In this document: in pieces, positions 52,219-60,358 of the stretch
How positions within the stretch are numbered: the first letter of the stretch is position 1
Layout: the number at the start of each line of letters is the position of its first letter
From: G963674665 sp963674665
GTDB lineage: Bacteria > Desulfobacterota > Desulfovibrionia > Desulfovibrionales > Desulfovibrionaceae
NCBI GenBank assembly: GCA_963674665.2
Contig: CAXXPL010000009.1
Coordinates: forward strand, 868,001-932,000
Length of the DNA: 64,000 nucleotides
Direction of reading: 5' to 3'
Position numbers and translations under genes: made by a program
Notes under the pieces: generated by a model
Databases searched by the model: none
Told to the model about the DNA's origin: nothing
The model's input: only the letters and a program-made list of their open reading frames with translations

Positions 52219-54822
52219 ATGGTTATTCCGGGTTGGCTGCGCAATCTCTATGAAAGGTTCTCCCCATGCGACGGAGCGGCCATGGACAACGAGGCGCTGG
52301 AGGCCTTGCGCAACAGGCACAATGCCAGATGCGTCGCCTTCAAGCTGCTCATCGCCGCGAACAACCAGGCCCTGGAGCTCATGGCCGACATGGAGGAGGC
52401 GTCGCGCGGCACGCGTCCCTTCGGCATGCACTACGTGCGCAGCCAATGCGCACGAGTGTTGGCCTGCGTGCACAGGATCATCATGCAGCTCCAGGAATTA
52501 TCCGGAAATCGCTACGACACCCTGTTCACTCAATATGACGAGATCAAGGACGCCATTCAGGGGGCAATCAGCCCGGCGCGTCAGGAGTCCGACGGAAAGA
52601 TGCTGCTGGACATCCGGGAAGCCGGTCTGAACAAGGTGGACTTTGTGGGTCCCAAGGTCGCCAGCCTGGCCGAGGCCGCCATCGTCCTGGACCTGCGGGT
52701 TCCCGAGGGCTTTGTCCTCACCGCCGAGGCCTATCGATACTTTCTGGACGAGGCCGACCTGATCTCCTTCATCGACAAGTGCATTCAGACCGCGGACCCG
52801 CAACAGCCGGACGAGTTGTTCTCACTCAGTTCGGCAATTCAACGGGCGATCCTCATGTCCCCCCTGCCCGAGGATCTGCGCAAGGAGATGGAGAAGGCCG
52901 TCGAGTCCATGCGGCAGGGGTATGACGACACAATGAAGATGGCGGTGCGCAGTAGCGCCCTTGGCGAGGACAAGCTGGGCAACTCCTTTGCGGGGCAGTA
53001 TCAGTCCGAGCTCAACGTCGGACTCGATGACCTGCTGCAGACCTACAAGGAGATCGTGGCCAGTAAATACAGCGTCACCGCCATGAGCTACAGGCTCGCG
53101 CGGGGCATCCGCGACGACGAGGTGGCCATGTGCGTGGCCTGCATGCGCATGGTGGACGCGGTGGCAGGTGGAGTGGTGTACACCCGGAACCCCCTGGGCA
53201 TCCGCCAGGACTGCCTCATGGTCAACGTGGCTCTGGGACTGCCCGTTGCGGTGGTGGACGGCAAGGGGCAGTCGGATCTCTTTCTGATACGCCGCGAAGA
53301 TTGTGAGATCGTGCGCCGCGTGGTGGCCGTGAAGAACGGCAAGTATGTCTGCGACCCGGCCTCGGGTATCACCAAGGTGCCCGCAACTCCCAGGGAGGCA
53401 CCGCGCCCGGCCTTGACCGACGCGGAGCTCAAGGAACTGGCCCGCGCCTGCCTGCGCCTGGAGGAGCTGTTCGGCCAGCCCCAGGATGTGGAGTTCGCCT
53501 TTGACCAGCAACGAAATTTGTTCATCCTTCAAAGCCGCCCCCTGCAGTTGTACGGGGAGGATGCCCTGCCTGACGCCGCGCGGGAGGACGTTTCGGACGA
53601 GCGGCTGTTCCTGCGCGGCGGAGTCACGGCCAGTCGCGGCGTTTCCGCCGGCGAAACCTTTGTGTTGCGCAAGGACATCGACGTTGTGCGCTGTCCGGAT
53701 CGTGCGGTGGCTGTCACCGAGCAGGCCCTGCCGCGTTGGGCGCCTTTGCTGCACCGGGTGAGCGCGGTGGTCACGGAGCAGGGCAGCGTCGCGGGGCATC
53801 TGGCAAATGTTGCCAGGGAATTCGGCGTGCCCGCCATTTTCGGCCTGAAGGGCAGCGTGGAGAAGCTCGAAGGCAAGGGCATGGTCACTGTGGATGCGGA
53901 CGCTTGCGCCATCTATTCAGGGGAGATAGCCTCCCTGCTGGAGAAAAGCCCTTCCAAGCATCGCCTGATGCTGGGAACGCCAGTGCATTCCGTGCTCATG
54001 CAGACACTGGAGCACATCGCGCCCCTGAACCTGCTGGATCCTGAATCCTCGGATTTCTGTCCCGAATCCTGTCGCACCCTGCACGACATCACCCGCTTTT
54101 GCCACGAACTGTCCGTGCGTCTGATGTTCGCGGCCGAGTCCGATACCCCGGGCCTGAAGAGCATGAGCAAGCAGCTGTTTCACAAGGTGGCCATGCAGTA
54201 CTGGATCATCGATCTCGGGGGGGGCACCACCGGACGGGACAATGGCAAGTTCGTGCTCCTGGAGGACATCCGTAGCGTTCCCATGCTGGCACTGTGGCGA
54301 GGCATGGTTGCCGTGAAGGATGAAGCGCCCCCAATGGTGGATGCCAAGGGGTTCATGTCCGTGCTCATGGAGGCGGCCACCAATCCCGAGCTTGACGCCG
54401 GAGTGGAGAGCGGCTTTGCAATGCGCAACTATTTCATGATCTCTGAAGAGTTCTGCAGCCTGCAGTCCCGCTTCGGGTTTCATTTCTGCACGGTGGAGGC
54501 CTTGATTGGAGAGCGGGACGAGGAGAATTTCGCCAGCTTCCAGTTCAAGGGAGGCGCGGCCGACCTGGGTCGCAGAACCATGCGCGCCGAGATGGTGGCC
54601 GAACTGCTGGAGGAGCATGGCTTCCGCACCGAGGTGAAGCAGGACGCGCTCTTCGCACGGGTGGAGGGAATGCCCCGCGATGAACTGGAGCGCAGGCTCA
54701 TGGTGCTGGGATATCTCATAATCCACACAAGGCAGTTGGACATGGTCATGGCCGATCCCGGTGTGGCGGCCATGAGGAAATTCGCCATGCTGCAGGAAAT
54801 GCGCACAATGCTGGCGGCGTAA
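52219..54822 (+). CDS. PEP synthase-like dikinase with an unusual C-terminal domain
   Basis: An 867-residue protein. Residues 1-140 are helical and unfamiliar. Residues 140-440 are the ATP-grasp domain of PEP synthase/PPDK: VGPKVASLAEAAIVLDLRVP, AVRSSALGEDKLGNSFAGQY, CMRMVDAVAGGVVYTRNP and DVEFAFDQQRNLFILQSRPL. Residues 450-580 are the swivelling phospho-histidine domain, with H527 in TEQGSVAGHLANVAREFGVP. The PEP/pyruvate TIM barrel expected next is absent; about 270 residues of unknown type end the protein (LGGGTTGRDNGKFVLLEDI, FMISEEFCSLQSRFGFHFC). ATP could thus phosphorylate His527 and pass the group to an unknown acceptor, as in rifampin phosphotransferase. It is embedded among kinases and receivers. 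AGGGAAAGG precedes the ATG. Confidence 0.85.
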   Translation: MVIPGWLRNLYERFSPCDGAAMDNEALEALRNRHNARCVAFKLLIAANNQALELMADMEEASRGTRPFGMHYVRSQCARVLACVHRIIMQLQELSGNRYDTLFTQYDEIKDAIQGAISPARQESDGKMLLDIREAGLNKVDFVGPKVASLAEAAIVLDLRVPEGFVLTAEAYRYFLDEADLISFIDKCIQTADPQQPDELFSLSSAIQRAILMSPLPEDLRKEMEKAVESMRQGYDDTMKMAVRSSALGEDKLGNSFAGQYQSELNVGLDDLLQTYKEIVASKYSVTAMSYRLARGIRDDEVAMCVACMRMVDAVAGGVVYTRNPLGIRQDCLMVNVALGLPVAVVDGKGQSDLFLIRREDCEIVRRVVAVKNGKYVCDPASGITKVPATPREAPRPALTDAELKELARACLRLEELFGQPQDVEFAFDQQRNLFILQSRPLQLYGEDALPDAAREDVSDERLFLRGGVTASRGVSAGETFVLRKDIDVVRCPDRAVAVTEQALPRWAPLLHRVSAVVTEQGSVAGHLANVAREFGVPAIFGLKGSVEKLEGKGMVTVDADACAIYSGEIASLLEKSPSKHRLMLGTPVHSVLMQTLEHIAPLNLLDPESSDFCPESCRTLHDITRFCHELSVRLMFAAESDTPGLKSMSKQLFHKVAMQYWIIDLGGGTTGRDNGKFVLLEDIRSVPMLALWRGMVAVKDEAPPMVDAKGFMSVLMEAATNPELDAGVESGFAMRNYFMISEEFCSLQSRFGFHFCTVEALIGERDEENFASFQFKGGAADLGRRTMRAEMVAELLEEHGFRTEVKQDALFARVEGMPRDELERRLMVLGYLIIHTRQLDMVMADPGVAAMRKFAMLQEMRTMLAA

Positions 54823-54833
54823 AGGGGGGGGAC

Positions 54834-56486
54834 ATGCAACACAAGAACTACGGCGTGTTGCGCTGGAAGCTCATCACCACCATGTTGGCCTTTTCCATGA
54901 TTCCGCTCATGGGGCTGGGGTATGTGATCTTCTACGAGTTCAACGAGGCCTATGAGGAAAAGGCCATCAGCAACCTCAGAACCGTGGTGGAAAACAAAAG
55001 GCGGGCCATAGATCTGTTCCTCGAGGAGAAGGTGAGCTTTCTTAGGACTATAGCCTATTCCAACACGTACGAAACGATCACCGCGCCCGGTTCCCTGCGC
55101 GGTTTGTTCGATAACATAGAGGGGGCGACGAAGGATTTTGTTGACCTCGGGGTAATCGACAGCAACGGAGAGCATGTGGCCTACGTGGGGCCGTACAACA
55201 TCTCGGATGCCAACTACAAGGACGAGGGGTGGTTTTTCGAGGTGATGTTCCGTGGTGTCTACATCAGCGATGTGTTCATGGGCTTTCGCAACTACCCCCA
55301 TTTCATTATCGCGGTGCTGCGCAGGGAGGAGCACCGCTCCTGGATCCTGCGCGCCACTGTCGATCTCGAGGTCTTCAAATCCCTTGTGCAGACCGTGCAG
55401 GTGGGAAAGCGCGGGGATGCCTACCTGGTGAACGCGGACAATATCCTGCAGACTCCTTCCCGTTTTTCCCAGACGGTGTTGGCTGAGAGCAAACGCACGG
55501 ACAAGCCCGGGAAGTTCCGGGGTGTGGATGTGGAGCGTCTGGAGCGTGACGGGGACGAACTTCTGATGGGCATGAGCTGGCTCACCATGGTGGATTGGAT
55601 GCTGGTCATCAGCCAGGATCACAGGGAGGAGATGAATCCCATGATCCACGCGGAGACCAACGCCTTCCTGGTGTTTCTGGCCGGTACCATAATCGTGTGT
55701 ATCGGCTCCATCTTCGTGACCAGGAACATGGTGCGCAAGATCATGCGCGCCGACCAGGAAGCGGCGATGCTGGACGCCTCCCTGCTGCAATCCAACAAGA
55801 TGGCCGCCCTGGGCAAGCTGGCCGCTGGCGTGGCCCACGAGGTGAACAACCCCCTGACCCTGATCAGGGAGAGCGCCGGGTGGCTCCAGGACCTCATGTC
55901 CGAGGAAGACCGCGACAAGATGGTGAACTACGACGACATCATCGAACTGGTGGGAAAGATCGACCGCCACGTGGAGCGGGCCAAGGAGGTGACCCACCGC
56001 ATGCTCGGATTCGGTCGACGCATGGACCCGCGCCAGGACAACGTGAACGTGAACAGCGTGCTGGCCGAGACCGTGAAGTTCATGGAGAACGAGGCCATCC
56101 ATCGCAATATCAAGGTCATCCAGGAACTGGACCCCAAGCTGCCACTCATAACCACGGACCCCACGCAGCTGCAGCAGGTGTTCCTGAACATCCTGGACAA
56201 CGGCATCGACGCGGTGGACAGCGACGGCAGCATCACCCTGCGCACCACCACGTCCCCGGACAACCGGGAGGTGGTCATAACCTTTACGGACACTGGCTGC
56301 GGCATCCCCAAGGAGCGGCTCGACCATATCTTCGATCCCTTTTACACCACGAAGCAGGTGGGAGCGGGCACGGGCCTGGGCCTGTCCATCGTCTTCGGCA
56401 TCCTGCAAAAGCTGGGTGGCCGCATAGTGGCCGAGAGCGTGGTGGGCAAGGGGACAACCTTCACAGTCACGTTCCCTGCGCAGTGA
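54834..56486 (+). CDS. Membrane sensor histidine kinase (Cache, NtrB-type)
   Basis: A 550-residue kinase. TM1 is about 14-35; a double-Cache sensor follows (KDFVDLGVIDSNGEHVAYVG, VYISDVFMGFRNYPHFIIAV, GKRGDAYLVNADNILQTPS); TM2 is about 273-295. Then come H335 in AAGVAHEVNNPLTLI, N box (LNILDNGIDAV), DTGCGI and TGLGLSIV. The AHEVNNPL phosphoacceptor motif is the NtrB/HPK4 type, commonly paired with sigma-54 activators. The start is 11 bases after the dikinase gene with a GGGGGG site, so they are cotranscribed. A receiver gene follows 55 bases downstream. The ligand is not predictable; Cache domains of this type often bind amino acids or carboxylates. Confidence 0.92.
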   Translation: MQHKNYGVLRWKLITTMLAFSMIPLMGLGYVIFYEFNEAYEEKAISNLRTVVENKRRAIDLFLEEKVSFLRTIAYSNTYETITAPGSLRGLFDNIEGATKDFVDLGVIDSNGEHVAYVGPYNISDANYKDEGWFFEVMFRGVYISDVFMGFRNYPHFIIAVLRREEHRSWILRATVDLEVFKSLVQTVQVGKRGDAYLVNADNILQTPSRFSQTVLAESKRTDKPGKFRGVDVERLERDGDELLMGMSWLTMVDWMLVISQDHREEMNPMIHAETNAFLVFLAGTIIVCIGSIFVTRNMVRKIMRADQEAAMLDASLLQSNKMAALGKLAAGVAHEVNNPLTLIRESAGWLQDLMSEEDRDKMVNYDDIIELVGKIDRHVERAKEVTHRMLGFGRRMDPRQDNVNVNSVLAETVKFMENEAIHRNIKVIQELDPKLPLITTDPTQLQQVFLNILDNGIDAVDSDGSITLRTTTSPDNREVVITFTDTGCGIPKERLDHIFDPFYTTKQVGAGTGLGLSIVFGILQKLGGRIVAESVVGKGTTFTVTFPAQ

Positions 56487-56541
56487 ATCCGGCAAGGGGC
56501 GGGTGCGACGCATCAAAGTCATTGAGAGCGAGGAGATGACC

Positions 56542-56943
56542 ATGCGTGAAGACAAACCCATACTTCTGGTGGTGGATGACGAACCCGATTTTCTCGACCT
56601 GTTCGTGAAGCGTTTCAGCAAGCGGGGGTATGCGGTGAGCGCCGCGGATGGCGGTCTGGCGGCGTTGCGGCATGTTTCCGAAAACCCGGTGGACGTGGTT
56701 ATCCTGGATGTGAAGATGCCGGGCATGAACGGCATCGAGGCCCTGAAGGAGCTCAAGAAGCGGCACCCCCTGGTGGAGGTCATCATGCTCACCGGGCACG
56801 GGTCCGTGGAAAGCGGGCTGCAGGGCATCAGCCATGGTGCCTACGACTATGTCATGAAGCCCTTTGAGCTGGACGACCTGATCTACAAGATCGACAAGGC
56901 CTACGAGCGCAGGCTTTTGCAACTTCCGAAGGAAGCGAGATAA
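56542..56943 (+). CDS. Stand-alone response regulator
   Basis: A 133-residue receiver. D12-D13, D56 (ILDVKMPGMNG), T84 and K106 (MKP) are all in place. The start at 56542 has GAGGAG at good spacing; upstream in-frame ATGs do not. Its stop and the ATG of the next kinase overlap by one base (TAATG), so translation is coupled and the pair is probably functional: this receiver may accept phosphate from the flanking kinases. Confidence 0.9.
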   Translation: MREDKPILLVVDDEPDFLDLFVKRFSKRGYAVSAADGGLAALRHVSENPVDVVILDVKMPGMNGIEALKELKKRHPLVEVIMLTGHGSVESGLQGISHGAYDYVMKPFELDDLIYKIDKAYERRLLQLPKEAR

Positions 56944-57944
56944 TGCAAGGGGTCCGGCATGAACGGATCTTCGAGGGCGCGTCGCGCATGGCGCGGCTTA
57001 CCGGGCTCCATGGCGTTACCTGGCGCGGGACAGCGGTGCACCTGATTCTCGTGCCGTTGTTCGTGCTGGTTTGCTGTCTTGTTGCCGCGCAGCAGAACCT
57101 GGCGAGGGGAGCGCTTTGCGGCCTGGCCGGAGCGCTGTTGGCAGGCTGGACGGCTCTTCCCCTGTTGCGCGCCGGAGCCCGAAACCGTCGGCGCACGGAA
57201 GAGATGGACGAACTGCTGCTGCAGTCGCGAAAAATGGCCGCCATAGGGGGAATGTCGGCCGGAATAGCCCATGAGATCAACACGCCGCTGAACATCATCA
57301 GCCAGGAGTTGGAGTGGATGCGGCACCTGCTCTCGGCTCCCGAGAGTGAGAACGTCGCCTCCAGCAAGGAATTCACCGACTGTCTGGAACAGATCGAGAC
57401 CCAGGTCCGGCGGTGCGGCGAGATTACCCACGGCATGCTCAATTTCGCGAGGAACATGAACACGGTGCAGCAGAGCACCAACATAAGCCGGCTCATGGAA
57501 GACATGGTCGCCTGGGTGGAGCGGGAAACCAAGGGGCGAAACATCGAGTTCGTCCGCAACTATGGCTCCGACCTGCCGGAGATAATGACCGACGCGCCCA
57601 TGCTGCGCCACGTGGTGTTGAATCTTCTGAACAACGCGGCCCAGGCCATTGATCACGACGGCCACATCACCGTGTCCACCCAGCGGGACGGGGCGCGGCA
57701 CGTGGTCATGCGCGTTGAGGACACCGGCCCGGGGATTCCTCGGGAGAATCTCGAAAACATCTTCAACCCCTTTTTCACCACAAAAGCCCCGGGAAAGGGC
57801 ACGGGTCTGGGGCTGTCCATCTGCATGGCCATAGTCACCAAGCTCGGCGGATGGATCACCGTGCAAAGCGAACTGGGCAGGGGGGCGCGTTTCGACGTGC
57901 GTTTGCCAGTAAGGAGAGAGGGGAGGGTGGATGAAAGAGCATAG
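56943..57944 (+). CDS. Histidine kinase with minimal sensor (NtrB-type)
   Basis: A 333-residue kinase with two adjacent N-terminal membrane helices (about 32-50 and 55-73) and almost no periplasmic loop, so it probably senses through the membrane or via protein partners. H110 lies in SAGIAHEINTPLNIIS. The ATPase has LNLLNNAAQAI, DTGPGI and TGLGLSIC. It overlaps the preceding receiver gene by one base. A hairpin follows at 57955, separating it from the next two receivers, which may be expressed at a different level. Like the upstream kinase it belongs to the HPK4 group. Confidence 0.92.
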   Translation: MQGVRHERIFEGASRMARLTGLHGVTWRGTAVHLILVPLFVLVCCLVAAQQNLARGALCGLAGALLAGWTALPLLRAGARNRRRTEEMDELLLQSRKMAAIGGMSAGIAHEINTPLNIISQELEWMRHLLSAPESENVASSKEFTDCLEQIETQVRRCGEITHGMLNFARNMNTVQQSTNISRLMEDMVAWVERETKGRNIEFVRNYGSDLPEIMTDAPMLRHVVLNLLNNAAQAIDHDGHITVSTQRDGARHVVMRVEDTGPGIPRENLENIFNPFFTTKAPGKGTGLGLSICMAIVTKLGGWITVQSELGRGARFDVRLPVRREGRVDERA

Positions 57945-57954
57945 GATGAGAGTT

Positions 57955-57999
57955 GCGCGCGGGGAAAGCCCTTGAACAAAGGTTGTTCCCTCCCGCGCT
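57955..57999. terminator. Hairpin inside the signalling cluster
   Basis: Imperfect GCGCGCGGGGAA and GTTCCCTCCCGCGC arms enclose an inner CCTTTG-type stem; no T tract follows. It may attenuate transcription between the kinase and the last two receivers. Confidence 0.5.
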
Positions 58000-58055
58000 C
58001 CCCCTTGAATACTTCAACAGCTCGGAATGATGGAAAGTGCTCCGGGAGGCAGGCC

Positions 58056-58493
58056 ATGAGAACCAGGCACAGGATTCTGGTTGTGGATGACGAGGAGATT
58101 TTTCGCAAGAACCTCGTGCGCATGCTCCGTCTCGCCGACTACGAGGCGGAGATCGCTGGAAACGGGGAGGAAGCCCTTGAACTTCTGGTGCCGGACGACT
58201 TTGACGTGGTCCTGCTGGACCTGAAGATGCCGGGCATGAGCGGCGAGGAGATCCTCCGGGAGATGCGGGCCAGGGCGTGCACCGCGGAGGTCGTGGTGCT
58301 CACGGGGCACGCCTCCCTGGATTCCGCCGTGACCCTCATCCAGGAGGGAGCCTACGAATATCAGCTCAAGCCCTATGCGCAGGATGACCTTCTGGCGGTC
58401 ATCAAGATGGCCTGCGAGAACCGCCGCCTGAAAAAGGAAAAGCCCGCGAAACAGGGAAAAGGGCGCGGGCGGTTGCTCAAGCTGTTCTCATGA
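58056..58493 (+). CDS. Response regulator with basic tail
   Basis: A 145-residue protein: a receiver with D11-D12, D55 (LLDLKMPGMSG), T83 and K105 (KPY), followed by about 20 residues rich in Lys and Arg (RRLKKEKPAKQGKGRGR). The tail is too short for a known output domain but could bind nucleic acid or membrane. GGGAGG precedes the ATG at 58056. It is followed 30 bases later by another receiver, so the two form a pair at the 3' end of the cluster. Confidence 0.9.
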   Translation: MRTRHRILVVDDEEIFRKNLVRMLRLADYEAEIAGNGEEALELLVPDDFDVVLLDLKMPGMSGEEILREMRARACTAEVVVLTGHASLDSAVTLIQEGAYEYQLKPYAQDDLLAVIKMACENRRLKKEKPAKQGKGRGRLLKLFS

Positions 58494-58523
58494 CCGCTGC
58501 ATGTGAAACCAACGAGGAAAAAC

Positions 58524-58931
58524 ATGACGCATACCCTGAATGATCCAATCAAGGTGCTTGTGGTGGATGACGACGACCGCTTCCGCTCCAACTCCATACG
58601 CCTGCTCCAGGCGCGGGGCTTTCAGGCCGGAGGCGCGAGCGACGGCACCACGTGCCTGACCATGCTGGCCCAGGGGGGCTACGACGTTGTGGTGCTGGAT
58701 CAGTCCATGCCGGGATTGAGCGGTGTGGAGACCCTGCGCGCCATCAGGGAGTACAAGCTGGCGGCGGAGGTCATCTTTCTCACCGGACACGCCTGCGTCA
58801 CCGACACCGTGACCGGAGAAGCCCTGGGAGATGTTGACTATCTGCTCAAACCCGCCACAACGGAACAGCTCACCGAAAAGATTCTCTCGGCCTATGAACG
58901 CAAGATGAAGAGGGAAGGAAAGGCCCGGTAA
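58524..58931 (+). CDS. Stand-alone response regulator
   Basis: A 135-residue receiver with a four-Asp acidic stretch (VVDDDD, 14-18), D59 in VLDQSMPGLSG as phosphoacceptor, T88 and K109 (LLKPAT). The DQSMP variant, with Gln after the phosphoacceptor, differs from the DVKMP/DLKMP of its neighbours, so the four receivers are not simple recent duplicates. GAGG precedes the ATG at 58524. It is the last gene of the cluster; a hairpin follows at 58981. Confidence 0.88.
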   Translation: MTHTLNDPIKVLVVDDDDRFRSNSIRLLQARGFQAGGASDGTTCLTMLAQGGYDVVVLDQSMPGLSGVETLRAIREYKLAAEVIFLTGHACVTDTVTGEALGDVDYLLKPATTEQLTEKILSAYERKMKREGKAR

Positions 58932-58980
58932 TCATCCCGATGCGTTCCCTGGGCAGTACATATTTTGGGGAAGAAGGTGC

Positions 58981-59019
58981 GCGAGGGGGGACTCGATTGG
59001 CTCTCGGGTTTCCCCTCGC
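58981..59019. terminator. Hairpin terminator at the end of the signalling cluster
   Basis: GCGAGGGGGG and CCCCTCGC arms with an inner ACTCG/CTCGGGT region form an imperfect stem of the recurrent family, 49 bases after the last receiver stop. Confidence 0.55.
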
Positions 59020-59102
59020 AAATCAGCACGTCTTTGATCAAAACCCTGACTTTGCCTGGATCTGGACAAGGTCGCATGGTCGGTTTCATAAAGGTTTACC
59101 CA

Positions 59103-59131
59103 TTGACCACGGTACGAAATATTCCTACTTT
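59103..59131 (+). promoter_or_regulatory. Promoter of parDE
   Basis: TTGACC (59103-59108), a 17-base spacer and TACTTT (59126-59131) lie just before the GGAGG and ATG of parD, giving a leader of only about ten bases. Confidence 0.5.
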
Positions 59132-59149
59132 TGGAGCGCGGAGGTGAAC

Positions 59150-59380
59150 ATGGAAAAAATCAGTATTTCCCTGACCCGTTCCCAACTCCAATTGGTGGAA
59201 GAGGCAGTCAAGACGGGCGAATATGCTTCCTCGAGCGAAGTGATACGTGAAGCCTTGCGGGAGTGGAAGGCCAAACGCTTGCTGGGGCATTTGTGGGACG
59301 AGGGACTGGCCAGCGGCGACGTGGATGATAACGAGTCCATGGAGGACATCAAGGCCGCGGCTCGAAGAATAGTGTCATGA
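59150..59380 (+). CDS. parD: ParD-family antitoxin
   Basis: A 76-residue ribbon-helix-helix antitoxin. The beta strand MEKISISLTRSQLQLVEEAV and the helix-turn-helix-like stretch TGEYASSSEVIREALREWKA form the DNA-binding half; the acidic C-terminal tail (DVDDNESMEDIKAAARRI) is the toxin-wrapping part. GGAGG lies 5 bases before the ATG. Its stop overlaps the toxin start (ATGA), the standard antitoxin-first order, and the complex should repress the promoter at 59103. Confidence 0.92.
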   Translation: MEKISISLTRSQLQLVEEAVKTGEYASSSEVIREALREWKAKRLLGHLWDEGLASGDVDDNESMEDIKAAARRIVS

Positions 59381-59667
59381 AGCTGATACGCTCCAAACGG
59401 GCGCGCCAGGACCTCATTGACATTTGGCTGTATGTTGCCGGAGACAGCCCGGATGCGGCGGATGCACTATTGGACGCCATTGATGAGAAATGCAAGCTGC
59501 TGACCATGCATCCCAACCTTGGACCTGAAAGAAACGATATCAGGATCGGGCTAAGATATCTCCGGGAGGGGCAGTACCTCATACTTTATCAGATTGATTC
59601 CCAGGTGATTCGCATCGTGCGCGTCCTGCATGGTCGCCGTGACCTCAATGGGCTGTTTACAGCATAA
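59377..59667 (+). CDS. parE: ParE-family toxin
   Basis: A 96-residue RelE/ParE-superfamily protein: RSKRARQDLIDIWLYVAGDS, CKLLTMHPNLGPERNDIRIG and the C-terminal QVIRIVRVLHGRRDLNGLF core. ParE toxins of this branch inhibit DNA gyrase, unlike RelE ribonucleases; the fold alone cannot settle the target. Coupled to parD by a four-base overlap. The pair sits between a signalling cluster and a broken acetyltransferase gene, and may be a recent acquisition or a chromosomal stabiliser. Confidence 0.9.
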   Translation: MKLIRSKRARQDLIDIWLYVAGDSPDAADALLDAIDEKCKLLTMHPNLGPERNDIRIGLRYLREGQYLILYQIDSQVIRIVRVLHGRRDLNGLFTA

Positions 59668-59701
59668 TGTTGGGTTGGTCTGCTGTAATCGACTAATTCG
59701 A

Positions 59702-60252
59702 TTACACCTGCGCCCCCCGCAACATGTAACGGTTCATGACGCCGAAGATGTCGGCCTCCTCCATGAGCTTGAACCCGAACTTCTCGTAAAAGCGCACATT
59801 CACGTCCTTGTCGGTTTCCAAATAGGCCTGCGCCCCGCAGGCGTCCACTTCCCTGCAAAAGCGTTCCATGAGCATGGAGCCGATGCCCTTGCCCTGATGT
59901 TGGGGCAGCACACCGATGGGACCCAGGTGCCAGTGCTGCTCCTTTGGGTCGCGGCGCGCCCACTCAGCGCGCCACACTGACCTGCGCCAGTTGATGTCGT
60001 TCTCGTCCCCGGGTTGTTCCGGGGGCTGAACATCACGCCAACGATGTCCTGGTTTTCCTTGGTCAGGAACACCACCCCGGGTAATTCCGTGAGCAGCGAG
60101 TGGAACATGGTTTCGATTTCCATGCGCTGGGCTTCGCCCTTGCCCAACAGGATGGCGGTGTGGAGGGGGTTGTCGAGCATGGCGGCACTGAGAACCCGCG
60201 CCGCATCCTGGATTTCGCTACGCTGCATGAGTGAGAGGTGGATGTCGCCCAT
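59702..60252 (-). pseudogene. GNAT acetyltransferase, frameshifted
   Basis: Two overlapping frames together encode one GNAT protein. The 5' part (MGDIHLSLMQRSEIQDAARV to GVMFSP) starts at 60252 with a GGAGG site. The 3' part (NWRRSVWRAEWARRDPKEQH, then GPIGVLPQHQGKGIGSMLM with the acetyl-CoA Q-G-K-G-I-G loop, and YEKFGFKLMEE) lies in another frame. Adding one base to the G5 run at 60022-60026 joins them as FSPPEQPGDENDINWRR. Either a real inactivating deletion or a homopolymer error. If intact, the enzyme would have about 183 residues; its substrate is unknown. Confidence 0.85.
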
Positions 60253-60358
60253 GTTTTCCTCCAATATCTCAGCCTGATAAAGTTTGGGAAGGGGGAGGGG
60301 AACTATCCGAAAATAAGAAAGGTCTTCCTTTTCCATTCCATATTTTTACCAACCGATA

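Noticed and set aside
54480..56828. 782-codon minus-strand frame opposite the dikinase and kinase genes
   Set aside because: It crosses three real plus-strand genes and has shadow-frame composition.
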